Shown here: positions 9,353-19,831 of the stretch, piece after piece
How positions within the stretch are numbered: position 1 is the stretch's first letter
Layout: every line of letters starts with the position of its first letter
Assembly (NCBI RefSeq): GCF_030816155.1
Contig: NZ_JAUSXR010000001.1
Location: 1,736,001-1,800,000 of the forward strand
Length of the DNA stretch: 64,000 bases
Direction of reading: 5' to 3'
DNA from: Arthrobacter woluwensis
GTDB taxonomy: Bacteria; Actinomycetota; Actinomycetes; Actinomycetales; Micrococcaceae
The notes under the pieces: model-generated
The model's database searches: none
Told to the model about the DNA's origin: nothing
What the model saw: the letters and a program-made list of their open reading frames with translations, nothing else
Position numbers and translations under genes: made by a program

Positions 9353-10273
9353 ATGCAGTCACACTTCTCCGCCCTCGCCTATGCCCCGGAACTCTCCGCC
9401 TCAGCCCTGCAGGAGGCGTCCGCCGTCCTCGCGCGGCACGGAGCGGTGGATGGCGAGTGGCGGCCCCTCGGCGCGGAGGGGTTTCAGGCGGCCGAGCTGA
9501 CCGTGGTGGCCCCGGCCGATGCGGACGCCGCCTCGGTGGTGCCGGAGCAGTGGCTCGTCTCGGCCCGTGAAGCGCTGGCCGAGGCCGGCCTGAGCATCGA
9601 CGTGGCCGTCGTGCCGTACGCGCTCCGCCAGGCCGAGCGGAAATTCCTCATCATGGACGTCGACTCGACCCTCATCCAGCAGGAGGTCATCGAGCTGATC
9701 GCGGCTCATGCCGGCAAGGAGGCCGAAGTGGCCGCGGTGACCGAAGCGGCCATGCGGGGCGAACTCGACTTCGCGGCGAGTCTCCACCAGCGCGTGGCCC
9801 AGCTGGCCGGGCTCCCCGAGTCCGTCTTCGACGAGGTCCGTCAGGCCGTCCGGCTCAGCGTGGGGGCGCAGCGTCTCGTGGACGCCTTCCATGCCGCCGG
9901 CCACCGGGTGGCCGTGGTCTCGGGCGGCTTCAACCAGATCCTGGAGCCCCTGGCCGAGGAGCTGGGTCTCGACTTCTGGCTGGCCAACGACCTGGAGGTC
10001 CAGGACGGCCTGCTGACCGGCCGTGTCGCCGGCGAGGTGGTGGACCGTGCCGCGAAGGCCAGCCGGCTCCGCGAATGGGCGCAGGCCTCCGGCGTGCCGC
10101 TCGAGGCCGCGATCGCGGTGGGCGACGGCGCGAACGACCTGGACATGCTCGCGACGGCGGGCCTCGGCGTCGCGTTCAACGCGAAGCCCGCGGTGCAGGC
10201 CGCCGCGGACGCCGCCATCAACGTGCCGAACCTGGACGCCGTGGCGGTCCTGGCGGGCGTTCCGCTGGCCTGA
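9353..10273 (+). CDS. serB: Phosphoserine phosphatase SerB
   Basis: This HAD-superfamily phosphatase performs the last step of serine synthesis, converting O-phospho-L-serine to L-serine. The 306 residues comprise a ~95-residue N-terminal regulatory part and the HAD core. The core has the DxDxT nucleophile motif MDVDSTL (Asp102, Asp104), motif II Ser/Gly (VAVVSGGFNQ near 185) and motif III/IV (AIAVGDGANDLDML). The start is ATG 9353, with no ribosome site but a -10-like TACCAT 6 nt upstream. A strong hairpin follows the gene, and the convergent neighbour is the SDR at 10352. Confidence 0.95.
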   Translation: MQSHFSALAYAPELSASALQEASAVLARHGAVDGEWRPLGAEGFQAAELTVVAPADADAASVVPEQWLVSAREALAEAGLSIDVAVVPYALRQAERKFLIMDVDSTLIQQEVIELIAAHAGKEAEVAAVTEAAMRGELDFAASLHQRVAQLAGLPESVFDEVRQAVRLSVGAQRLVDAFHAAGHRVAVVSGGFNQILEPLAEELGLDFWLANDLEVQDGLLTGRVAGEVVDRAAKASRLREWAQASGVPLEAAIAVGDGANDLDMLATAGLGVAFNAKPAVQAAADAAINVPNLDAVAVLAGVPLA

Positions 10274-10293
10274 CCCGGACTCCCGTCAGACGC

Positions 10294-10334
10294 ACGACGG
10301 CGGCCGCTCCCCTGAGGGGTGCGGCCGCCGTCGT
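10294..10334. terminator. Bidirectional hairpin terminator between serB and the SDR
   Basis: A perfect 14-bp stem (ACGACGGCGGCCGC and its complement) surrounds a 13-base loop. It lies between two convergent genes, so it can serve both. No T-run follows, as is usual in this GC range. Confidence 0.75.
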
Positions 10335-10351
10335 CGTATCCGGGGTGGGCG

Positions 10352-11095
10352 CTACTTCTGGAAGTGTCCCGCGCCGCCGGCGTACTCGGTGTGGCCCGTG
10401 GGAACGTCGGCCGTCGCCATGCGGGCGACCTCCACGCCGAACTCCTCCACCGTGAACAGCTTGCCGGCCTCGGCGCGGCGCTCGGCGATCGCACCGGGAC
10501 GGGCACGGTCCAACAGGGTGGCCGTGACGGTGCCCTCGATCATGTCACCGGAGATGACCACGAAGCTGATGCCCTTGGCCTCGAGCGCGGGGATGAACTC
10601 GCGCAGCGCGGTCTCGCCCGCACGCTTGCTGCGCGCGACCGGCTCGTACTCCGGCATGGTGGGCACGGTGTCGATGAAGTGGGCCTGGTGGCTCGTGACG
10701 AACACCACGCGGGAGCCGGCCGGCATGACGGCCGTGGCGGTCTCGAGCATCTTGACCTGAGCGTCACGGTTCAGGCGCAGCGCGTAGTCCTCACCGAGGC
10801 CCGTCTCCATGCCGCCGGAGGCGTTCAGCACGAGGACGTCCAGGCCGCCGAAGTTCTCCTGCGCGGCGGAGACCAGCGCCTGCGCGCCGTCCTCGGTGGT
10901 CAGATCGGCGGCGACGGCAACTGCGCGGCCACCGGCCTCGGTGATCTGCTGCACCACCTTGTTGGCGCGGGGCGCCTTCTGACGGTAGTTGACCACGACG
11001 GCCGCACCCTCGCCGGCGAGGATCTTGGCGACCTCGGCCCCGATGCCACGGGAAGAGCCCGTGACGATGGCGGTCTTGTTGTCCAGAGTTCCCAT
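10352..11095 (-). CDS. SDR-family reductase with Tyr-x6-Lys (FabL/FabI-like) active site
   Basis: The 247-residue Rossmann-fold protein has the classical SDR dinucleotide motif TGSSRGIG (12-19) and NAS/NAG-type segment LVLNASGG (88-95). The usual Tyr-x3-Lys is absent; instead Tyr150 and Lys157 form Tyr-x6-Lys (EYEPVARSK). That spacing is the hallmark of enoyl-ACP reductases FabI, InhA and FabL, and FabL also combines it with a TGxxxGIG loop. It follows fabG by 65 nt on the same strand, echoing the mycobacterial fabG1-inhA pair. I infer an enoyl-ACP reductase or related step of type II fatty acid synthesis; a plain SDR of unknown substrate is the alternative. Confidence 0.8.
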   Translation of the reverse strand: MGTLDNKTAIVTGSSRGIGAEVAKILAGEGAAVVVNYRQKAPRANKVVQQITEAGGRAVAVAADLTTEDGAQALVSAAQENFGGLDVLVLNASGGMETGLGEDYALRLNRDAQVKMLETATAVMPAGSRVVFVTSHQAHFIDTVPTMPEYEPVARSKRAGETALREFIPALEAKGISFVVISGDMIEGTVTATLLDRARPGAIAERRAEAGKLFTVEEFGVEVARMATADVPTGHTEYAGGAGHFQK

Positions 11096-11160
11096 AAGTG
11101 CTCCTTGGAATCAGGGAAGAAAATTCAGGGGGAATCGCGTGAAGCGGAAGACGTGAGGGG

Positions 11161-11928
<768 letters not shown>

Positions 11929-11934
11929 TCATCC

Positions 11935-11952
11935 ATCGAAACGTCTTTCGAT
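11935..11952. promoter_or_regulatory. Perfect palindrome upstream of fabG
   Basis: ATCGAAA-CGTC-TTTCGAT is a perfect 7+4+7 inverted repeat about 49 bp upstream of the fabG start, in the divergent region shared with the DUF3099 gene. A second ATTCGA direct repeat lies at about 11912-11925. It looks like a repressor site, but the regulator is unknown. Confidence 0.45.
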
Positions 11953-12035
11953 ACGGATTGCATCCTATCGGTCCGCTCGTTTTTGGGCTCATGGCACACG
12001 GTGCGAGAATGGATGTGAAGCATATTGGAGCGTGA

Positions 12036-12515
12036 GTGAGAACCGTGACGAACCAGCAAGGCGGAGGCCGGCACCCCCGGTCGGCCCAGAACGCCGAGGT
12101 CGTGAGCATCACCGACGCCGGTGCCGCGCATTCCGATGAGATCCGCTCCCGGATGATCAAGTACGCCGTCGCCATGGGCATCCGCATGGTCTGCCTCGGA
12201 CTCCTGTTCGTGCTGGACGGCTGGTTCAAGCTCATCGCCGTGGCCGGCGCCGTCTTCCTGCCGTGGTTCGCGGTGATCATCGCCAATGGCGGCGACAAGG
12301 CGGAAACCCCCAGCGACCACCTGATCGGCACACCGTTGCAGGCCGCCCTTCCGGCCGAAGCCACGGAACCGGGCGACGGCATTTCGGAGGACACCGCCTC
12401 GTCCCCGGGCGACGACGGGGACGCAGGCCTGATCATCCAGGGCGAGATCGTCGAGCAGTCTCCGTCGGCTGAACCGTCCGCACACCCCAAGCCACATCCG
12501 GGGGACGCCGCATGA
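12036..12515 (+). CDS. DUF3099 membrane protein
   Basis: The 159-residue protein belongs to the actinobacterial DUF3099 family. A short cytoplasmic N terminus with VVSITDAG near residue 22 precedes two hydrophobic segments (about 45-62 and 66-84), then an acidic, Pro-rich tail. The function is unknown. The GTG start at 12036 has GGAG 5 nt upstream; a second GTG at 12045 is possible. It overlaps the next gene by four bases (ATGA) and is the first gene of a three-gene group ending with SURF1. Confidence 0.85.
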   Translation: MRTVTNQQGGGRHPRSAQNAEVVSITDAGAAHSDEIRSRMIKYAVAMGIRMVCLGLLFVLDGWFKLIAVAGAVFLPWFAVIIANGGDKAETPSDHLIGTPLQAALPAEATEPGDGISEDTASSPGDDGDAGLIIQGEIVEQSPSAEPSAHPKPHPGDAA

Positions 12516-12802
12516 GCTTCTTCGACGCGCTGAGCCAGGCCGGCTCGGACCGGGGTACTCAGGCCGCCGCCGAGGCCATCTGCTCCCGCAAAGGCTGCCG
12601 AGCTCCCGCCGCGTGGCAGGTGCTCTGGAACAACCCGAAGATCCACACGCCGGAACGCCGGAAGATCTGGCTCGCCTGCCCGGAGCACCGCGACTGGCTG
12701 GAGGACTACCTCCGGCAGCGGTCCTTCTGGAAGGAGACCGTGCCGTTCGATCCCAGCCCCGAACCGACCGCGGAACCCGACACGCCAGGAGCACCGGCCT
12801 AG
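12512..12802 (+). CDS. Small conserved protein with Cys-x4-Cys...Cys-x2-His motif
   Basis: This 96-residue soluble protein shows CSRKGC near residue 25 and CPEH near 57, a plausible Zn- or other metal-binding site, plus a Trp-rich middle. I do not recognise a characterised family. It overlaps the DUF3099 gene by ATGA and directly precedes SURF1, so its translation is coupled to neighbours that lie in the membrane. A role near heme-copper oxidase assembly is only a guess from context. Confidence 0.7.
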   Translation: MSFFDALSQAGSDRGTQAAAEAICSRKGCRAPAAWQVLWNNPKIHTPERRKIWLACPEHRDWLEDYLRQRSFWKETVPFDPSPEPTAEPDTPGAPA

Positions 12803-13792
12803 ATGTACCGTTTCCTCTTCTCCCGCCGCTGGATGGGGTACTTCGTCCTGGCCATCGTCTTCGCGATCGCCTGTGTGCTCCTGGGCCGCTGGCAGATGGA
12901 CCGCCGGGCCGAGACCCAGGCCAACATCAACCGGATCGTCACCAACTACAACTCCGCTCCGGTCGCCTTCAGCGAGGCGAAGCCGCTGTTCGAGCACATG
13001 GACACCGCCCGCGAGTGGTCCCAGGTGAAGCTCCGCGGCAGCTACGTGCCGCAGGACCAGCTGATCGTGCGGAACCGGACCCTCAACGGGCAGCCCGGTT
13101 ATCAGGTGCTGGTGCCGTTCCGGGTGGATTCCGGCGACACCGTGATCGTGGACCGCGGCTTCCTTCCCATCGGGAACAAGGAGAACGGGCGGCCGGACTC
13201 GATTCCGGACGCGCCTCGCGGCGACGTGACCGTCGTGGTGCGGCTGCGGCCGTCGGAGCCGGCCCTGGACCGCGGCGCGCCGTCCGGGCAGATCGCCTCG
13301 ATCGACCTCAACCAGTACGCAGGACAGGTCAAGTACCCGCTGCTCACGGGCGCCTACGGCCGCATGGCCTCCGAGTCCCCCGCGCCCGCCGTGGCCCCGA
13401 TGCAGCTGCCGATGCCCGACACGGACGAAGGCACACACCTTTCGTACTCACTCCAGTGGTTCGCCTTCGGCGTGCTCATGATCCTCGGCTTCGGCTATGC
13501 GGCCCGTCAGCAGGCCAAGAACGACGCCCTGGATGCGGAGGACGCCGAGCTCGCGCGAGCCGCTGCGGCGGCCGGTGAGACGCCCGACGACGGCGGCCAG
13601 GGCACCGGCGAGGCCGGCGCGGAGTCCGCGGCAGGCGCCGCCGCGGTGCTGCCGTCGTCGCACACCGCGGCGAAGTACTGGCGTCAGAACCGCAAGAAGG
13701 CTGAGCGCAAGACCGCCGAGCGGCGTGCCGCCGGACGCCGCAGCGCCGAGGACGAGGAAGACGCGATCCTCGACGCGCAGGGCTTCAAGTAA
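12803..13792 (+). CDS. SURF1-family protein (cytochrome oxidase assembly)
   Basis: The 329-residue protein has the SURF1 plan: an N-terminal membrane helix (about 10-30) followed by the family signature LLGRWQMDRR, an extracytoplasmic beta-rich domain with VIVDRGFLP, and a second membrane helix (about 215-235, SYSLQWFAFGVLMILG). SURF1/Shy1 proteins help deliver heme a to cytochrome c oxidase subunit I. The ~95-residue Ala/Glu/Arg-rich C-terminal tail is longer than usual. The gene abuts the small Cys protein and ends at a strong terminator. Confidence 0.92.
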   Translation: MYRFLFSRRWMGYFVLAIVFAIACVLLGRWQMDRRAETQANINRIVTNYNSAPVAFSEAKPLFEHMDTAREWSQVKLRGSYVPQDQLIVRNRTLNGQPGYQVLVPFRVDSGDTVIVDRGFLPIGNKENGRPDSIPDAPRGDVTVVVRLRPSEPALDRGAPSGQIASIDLNQYAGQVKYPLLTGAYGRMASESPAPAVAPMQLPMPDTDEGTHLSYSLQWFAFGVLMILGFGYAARQQAKNDALDAEDAELARAAAAAGETPDDGGQGTGEAGAESAAGAAAVLPSSHTAAKYWRQNRKKAERKTAERRAAGRRSAEDEEDAILDAQGFK

Positions 13793-13816
13793 GCGGCGCT
13801 TCAGGCCCCATACAGA

Positions 13817-13884
13817 AAATCCCCGGCCTTCCGGACATTCCCCTGCGCTTCGGCGGAGGGGAAAGTCCGGAGGACCGGGGATTT
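13817..13884. terminator. Long hairpin between SURF1 and the ABC-F gene
   Basis: An imperfect inverted repeat with outer arms AAATCCCCGG/CCGGGGATTT and inner arms around TTCCGGAC/GTCCGGAG sits between two convergent genes. It probably terminates both transcripts. Confidence 0.75.
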
Positions 13885-13910
13885 CGTCATCAAGCAGCCT
13901 GCCCAGAAGC

Positions 13911-15512
<1,602 letters not shown>

Positions 15513-15745
15513 GAGAGTGCCTTCCGAAGGGTGCGTGGGAGTGGCCGATTCGGTGTCCACGACGGACACGACACACCAGGAGTGCGGGAGGGGCCTCATC
15601 GATTCTACCGGTTCCTGTCTCACGCCCTTCACGCCGGTCTGTCCGGCCTCCCCCGCACGCACTGTGGAATCCCACCACCCGTTCCCGATTCCCTTGGAGG
15701 ATGCCGACAAAAATGGCCCATTTCCGCGGTTCTAAGGTGGAGCGC

Positions 15746-16423
15746 ATGGCACAGCTGAAAGAGGAAACCGTGACCGAGCAGACGCCCCTCCCCGCAGGAG
15801 ACACCCGTTCCCCCGAGCGCTGGGGAGCCCGCGATCTGGCCCTCGTGGCCGTCTTCGCCGCCCTGGTCGCCGCATCCGCACTCGTCCCCGGCATCAGCAT
15901 CGGGGGCGTCGGCGTCCCGATCACCATCCAGACCCTGGCGGTGGTGCTCACGGGCCTGGTGCTCGGCGGTCCACGGGCGATCGCCGCCGTGGGTCTCTAC
16001 GTGGTGCTGGGCCTGGCAGGTCTGCCGATCTTCTCCCAGGGACGCGCGGGACTCGGCGTCCTCGCCGGCCCCTCGGCCGGTTACATCATCGCGTTCCCGC
16101 TCGTCGCGGGTCTGGTCGGCTTCCTGGCCACCCGCGTGCTGCGCAAGCGCCTCAAGCCCCGGACCCTGTGGTTCTTCCTGGCCGCGTTCGGAAGCAGCCT
16201 GCTCCTGACGCACACGCTCGGCCCTCTGGGCATCATGATCAACGGGCGCACGTCCCTGTCTGCCGCGTTCCTCGCGGATCTGGCCTTCTACCCGGGTGAC
16301 ATCCTGAAGAACCTGGTGGCAGCTCCCCTGGCCGTCGCCCTGCACCGGGCATTCCCCGACATCCTGCTGCGCCGTGCCGCCGCCCAGGGCTCCCCGGCCC
16401 CGGCGTCCGCCGAGCAGCGCTGA
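15746..16423 (+). CDS. bioY: Biotin transporter S-component BioY
   Basis: The 225-residue membrane protein of the BioY family has about six helices, with the family segments VPITIQTLAVVLTGLVLG and GYIIAFPLVAGLVG. It is the biotin-binding subunit of an energy-coupling factor transporter. I chose ATG 15746 (MAQLKEETV), which has GGTGGAG just upstream; a GTG at 15770 is also possible. It is followed within 17 nt by bioM and bioN, giving the complete BioMNY system. No BioQ- or BirA-type operator was recognised upstream. Confidence 0.93.
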   Translation: MAQLKEETVTEQTPLPAGDTRSPERWGARDLALVAVFAALVAASALVPGISIGGVGVPITIQTLAVVLTGLVLGGPRAIAAVGLYVVLGLAGLPIFSQGRAGLGVLAGPSAGYIIAFPLVAGLVGFLATRVLRKRLKPRTLWFFLAAFGSSLLLTHTLGPLGIMINGRTSLSAAFLADLAFYPGDILKNLVAAPLAVALHRAFPDILLRRAAAQGSPAPASAEQR

Positions 16424-16440
16424 GCGGAGGCTGCGGTTCC

Positions 16441-17148
16441 ATGAGCGCCATCGAATTGCGCGACGTCGTCGTCCGGATCGCAGCCGACGACGAGCGCCCC
16501 GCCCGCACCATCCTGGACGTGCCGCATCTGGACCTCGATGAGCGCCGCATCGGCGTGCTCGGCGCCAACGGCTCGGGCAAGTCCACGCTGCTCCGCCTGC
16601 TGAACGGCCTGCAGGAGACGAGTTCCGGGACGGTGACTGTCCACGGCAAGGACACCCGGCGGGAAGGCCGTGCGGTGCGCGCCGAGGTGGGCTTCGTGTT
16701 CACCGATCCCCTCAGCCAGTTGGTGATGCCCACCGGCCGCGAAGATCTGGAGCTCTCCCTGCGCCGCACGGTGCCCCGCAAGGACCGCCGCGCGCGGGCC
16801 GAGGAGATCCTCAGTCGCTTCGGCCTGCTCCCTCTCGCGGATCAGAGCGTCTACGAACTCTCCGGCGGCGAACGCCAGCTCATGGCACTGGCGAGCGTCC
16901 TCGCAGTGGAGCCCCGCGTCCTGGTCCTCGACGAGCCTTCGACTCTCCTGGACCTGCGAAACCGCGAACTCCTGCGCCGGACACTGACCGGACTGCCGCA
17001 GCAGATCGTGCTCGCCACCCACGATCTGGAACTGGTCCTGGACATGGAGCGGGTGCTGGTGGTGGAGAACGCGCGGGTGGTGTTCGACGGCGGCGCCGCG
17101 GACGCCGTCGCGCACTACCGCCGCCTCTGCCTGGCCGAGCGCTCATGA
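16441..17148 (+). CDS. bioM: Biotin ECF transporter ATPase BioM
   Basis: The 235-residue energy-coupling factor ATPase has Walker A GANGSGKSTLL, Q-loop region VFTDPLSQLV, signature ELSGGERQLM, Walker B VLVLDEPS and switch His ATHDLE. It powers BioY-mediated biotin uptake with BioN. The ATG at 16441 lies 17 nt after bioY, and the stop overlaps the bioN start as ATGA. Confidence 0.92.
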   Translation: MSAIELRDVVVRIAADDERPARTILDVPHLDLDERRIGVLGANGSGKSTLLRLLNGLQETSSGTVTVHGKDTRREGRAVRAEVGFVFTDPLSQLVMPTGREDLELSLRRTVPRKDRRARAEEILSRFGLLPLADQSVYELSGGERQLMALASVLAVEPRVLVLDEPSTLLDLRNRELLRRTLTGLPQQIVLATHDLELVLDMERVLVVENARVVFDGGAADAVAHYRRLCLAERS

Positions 17149-17786
17149 GCAGCGCGCGCTATCCCCTGGGCGATTACGTGCCCGGTGACTCGTGGCTGCA
17201 CCGCTCGCCCCTCGGACTGAAGTTCCTCGGTGTGGTGCTTCTGGGCCTGGGCACGTTCTGGCTCAAGTCCTGGGTGGCGTCGCTCGCCGTCCTGGCGGTC
17301 ATGGTGCTGCTGTTCGCGTCGGCACGGCTCGGGGGCCGGCGGCTGGTCCGCCTGCTGGCCGGGCCGGCCCCGCTGCTGCTGGCCGTTCTGGCGTTCCAGT
17401 GGTGGCAGCTGGGGCCCGCCCAGGCCGTGAGCATCGTGGCGAACGTGTACGCCTGTATCGTGGCCGCCTCGCTCCTCACCCTGACCACCCCCGTTCCCGC
17501 GCTGCTGGACGGCGTGGTGTCCGCAGCCCGGCCCTTGAAGCGCTGGGGCGTGGATCCGGAACGGCTCGCGCTGGTCATCGCGATCACGCTGCGCAGCATC
17601 CCGTACCTCATCGGCACCTTCTCGACGGTGCGGGACGCGGCACGCGCCCGGGGTCTGGAACGGAATCCGCGGGCACGCGCGATGCCCGTGCTCATCGCCT
17701 CCGTGGCGTACGCCCAGAGGACGGGCGACGCCCTCGCGGCCCGCGGACTGGCCGACTCCGAACCTTCGGACACACACCGTTCCTGA
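17145..17786 (+). CDS. bioN: Biotin ECF transporter transmembrane protein BioN
   Basis: The 213-residue CbiQ-family T-component has about five hydrophobic segments. The two Ala-Arg-Gly coupling motifs (DAARARGLERN near 165 and ALAARGLADS near 203) contact the ATPase. The four-base overlap with bioM indicates translational coupling. No hairpin was seen directly after it, so transcription might read towards lrp. Confidence 0.92.
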   Translation: MSSARYPLGDYVPGDSWLHRSPLGLKFLGVVLLGLGTFWLKSWVASLAVLAVMVLLFASARLGGRRLVRLLAGPAPLLLAVLAFQWWQLGPAQAVSIVANVYACIVAASLLTLTTPVPALLDGVVSAARPLKRWGVDPERLALVIAITLRSIPYLIGTFSTVRDAARARGLERNPRARAMPVLIASVAYAQRTGDALAARGLADSEPSDTHRS

Positions 17787-17836
17787 CCGTCAGCCATGAA
17801 TTCCATCGTCTGACGAACATTTTTCAACTGATTCCG

Positions 17837-17865
17837 TTGCCTAATCGACAGATTTGCCACAGAAT
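17837..17865 (+). promoter_or_regulatory. Putative leaderless promoter of the Lrp gene
   Basis: TTGCCT (17837-17842) and CAGAAT (17860-17865) are separated by 17 bp. The -10 ends six nucleotides before the ATG at 17872, so transcription would start at the initiation codon. The surrounding 80 bp are A/T-rich compared with the window. Confidence 0.45.
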
Positions 17866-17871
17866 CGGACT

Positions 17872-18339
17872 ATGAGCCGTGGAAAGAACGCCCTCCAGCT
17901 CGATGACACGTCGAAGCGATTGGTGGAACTCCTGCAGGAAGACGGGCGCCGGTCCTATGCGGATCTCGGCAAGGCCGTCGGCCTGAGCGAGGCCGCCGCG
18001 CGGCAGCGGGTGCAGAAACTCATGGACGCCGGGGTCATGCAGATCGTGGCCGTCACGGACCCCATGAGTCTGGGATTCCACCGGGTGACCATGATCGGGG
18101 TGAAGACCACGGGCGACACCCGCCGCGTGGCCGACACCCTGGCCCAGCTCCCGGCGGTCTCCTATCTGGTGCTCAGCGCAGGGTCGTTCGACATCCTCGC
18201 CGAACTGGTGTGCGAGGACGACTCAGACCTGATCGACCTGCTCAACAGCGAGATCAGGACCATCGACGGCGTGGCATCCACGGAGACGTTCGTCTATCTC
18301 GAACTCCGGAAACAGAAATACGGTTGGGGAACACGATGA
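17872..18339 (+). CDS. Lrp/AsnC-family transcriptional regulator
   Basis: The 155-residue regulator has an N-terminal winged helix-turn-helix (TSKRLVELLQEDGRRSYADL, recognition helix SEAAARQRVQKL) and a C-terminal RAM ligand domain (VSYLVLSAGSFDILAELV). It overlaps the aminotransferase start by ATGA, so it probably controls that operon in response to an amino acid or amine. I chose ATG 17872 (MSRGKNAL); an upstream ATG at 17854 lies inside the likely promoter. Confidence 0.92.
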   Translation: MSRGKNALQLDDTSKRLVELLQEDGRRSYADLGKAVGLSEAAARQRVQKLMDAGVMQIVAVTDPMSLGFHRVTMIGVKTTGDTRRVADTLAQLPAVSYLVLSAGSFDILAELVCEDDSDLIDLLNSEIRTIDGVASTETFVYLELRKQKYGWGTR

Positions 18340-19736
18340 GAACACCTTTCAGCCCTGAGGGCCCGCACGACACCGCAGCACTGCAGGAGAAGGCGGCCAA
18401 GCACCTCTGGCCCCACTTCACCTCCCGCAAGGTGCTCAATGACGGCATCCCGATCGTCACGCGCGGCGAAGGGCACCACATCTATGACGCCGACGGACGG
18501 AAGTACATCGACGGCCTCTCGGGCCTGTTCGTGGTCAACGCCGGTCACGGTCGTCAGCGGATCGTCGACGCCGCCGCGCGGCAGATGAAGCAACTGGACT
18601 TCATGCCCCTCTGGTCCTACGGCCACCCCGCGGCCATCGAACTGTCCGAACGGCTCGCCTCCTACGCGCCCGGCGAGATGAACAAGGTCTTCTACACCAC
18701 CGGCGGCGGCGAAGCCGTGGAGTCCGCGTTCAAGCTCGCCAAGCACTACTGGAAGCTGCGCGGCAAGCCCATGAAGCACAAGGTGATCTCCCGTGCGGTC
18801 GCCTACCACGGCACGCCGCAGGGCGCCCTGGCAATCACGGGCATCCCGGACATGAAGAAGTTCTACGAACCCCTCACCCCCGGCGGCCACCGCGTGCCGA
18901 ACACCAACTTCTACCGCGCCGGCGAGATGGGCGCCCCGACCGACGACATCGAGGCGTTCGGTCAGTGGGCGGCCAACCGGATCGAGGAGGCCATCCTCTT
19001 CGAAGGCCCGGACACCGTCGCCGCCGTGTTCCTCGAGCCCGTCCAGAACTCAGGTGGCTGCTTCCCGCCGCCGCCCGGCTACTTCCAGCGCGTCCGGGAG
19101 ATCTGCGATCAGTACGACGTGCTCCTGGTCAGCGACGAGGTCATCTGCGCCTACGGCCGGGTGGGCGACTTCTTCGCCTCCAAGGCCCTCGGCTACGAGC
19201 CGGACATCATCACCTCCGCCAAGGGCATCACCTCGGGGTACGTCCCGCTGGGCGCCATGATCGTGGCGGACAAGGTGTCCGAGCCATTCAACTCCGTGGA
19301 GAACACCTTCTATCACGGCTTCACCTTCGCCGGTCACCCGGCAGCCGCTGCCGCCGCGCTGGAGAACCTCGACATCTTCGAGGAGGAGGACCTCAACGGC
19401 CGCGTCCGGGAGAACTCCCCGCTCTTCCGCGCGGAACTCGAGAAGCTGCTGGACCTCGACATCGTGGGCGACGTCCGCGGCGAGGGCTACTTCTTCGGCA
19501 TCGAGCTGGTCAAAGACAAGGCCACCCGCGAGACGTTCAACGCGGAGGAGTCCGACCGTCTGCTGCGGGACTACCTCTCCCCCGCCCTCTGGGAGGCCGG
19601 ACTGTACTGCCGTGCCGACGACCGTGGCGACCCCGTCATCCAGCTCGCGCCGCCGCTGACCATCGGACCGGCCGAGTTCCGTGAGATCGAGGGCATCCTG
19701 CGCTCGGTGCTCAAGGACGCGTCGGCCAAGATCTGA
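18336..19736 (+). CDS. Class III PLP aminotransferase (omega-amino acid/polyamine type)
   Basis: The 466-residue fold-type I enzyme of the omega-aminotransferase family has the cofactor segment TTGGGEAVESAFKLA, the Asp motif LLVSDEVICAYGRVG and the Schiff-base lysine in DIITSAKGITSGYVPLG. Family members move an amino group from omega-amino acids, polyamines or beta-alanine to pyruvate or 2-oxoglutarate. The start is ATG 18336 (MRTPFSPEG), overlapping the Lrp stop by four bases. The exact substrate is unknown; a putrescine/GABA-type role is the usual assignment beside an Lrp regulator. Confidence 0.9.
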   Translation: MRTPFSPEGPHDTAALQEKAAKHLWPHFTSRKVLNDGIPIVTRGEGHHIYDADGRKYIDGLSGLFVVNAGHGRQRIVDAAARQMKQLDFMPLWSYGHPAAIELSERLASYAPGEMNKVFYTTGGGEAVESAFKLAKHYWKLRGKPMKHKVISRAVAYHGTPQGALAITGIPDMKKFYEPLTPGGHRVPNTNFYRAGEMGAPTDDIEAFGQWAANRIEEAILFEGPDTVAAVFLEPVQNSGGCFPPPPGYFQRVREICDQYDVLLVSDEVICAYGRVGDFFASKALGYEPDIITSAKGITSGYVPLGAMIVADKVSEPFNSVENTFYHGFTFAGHPAAAAAALENLDIFEEEDLNGRVRENSPLFRAELEKLLDLDIVGDVRGEGYFFGIELVKDKATRETFNAEESDRLLRDYLSPALWEAGLYCRADDRGDPVIQLAPPLTIGPAEFREIEGILRSVLKDASAKI

Positions 19737-19769
19737 CACGTCACGGCACTCGGTTCCGGGAACACCCTC

Positions 19770-19809
19770 GGGCCGTGGGCGCCGGCTGAAGAGCCGCCAC
19801 CCACGGCCC
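19770..19809. terminator. Hairpin terminator after the aminotransferase
   Basis: GGGCCGTGGG and CCCACGGCCC form a perfect 10-bp stem around a partly paired 20-base loop. It lies between convergent genes. Confidence 0.75.
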
Positions 19810-19831
19810 GTGGCGTGTCAGAAACCGCGCC

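Noticed and set aside
15746-17786. Possible biotin riboswitch or BioQ site upstream of bioY
   Set aside because: No known biotin riboswitch class exists and no TGAAC-N3-GTTAC operator was found in the short upstream region.
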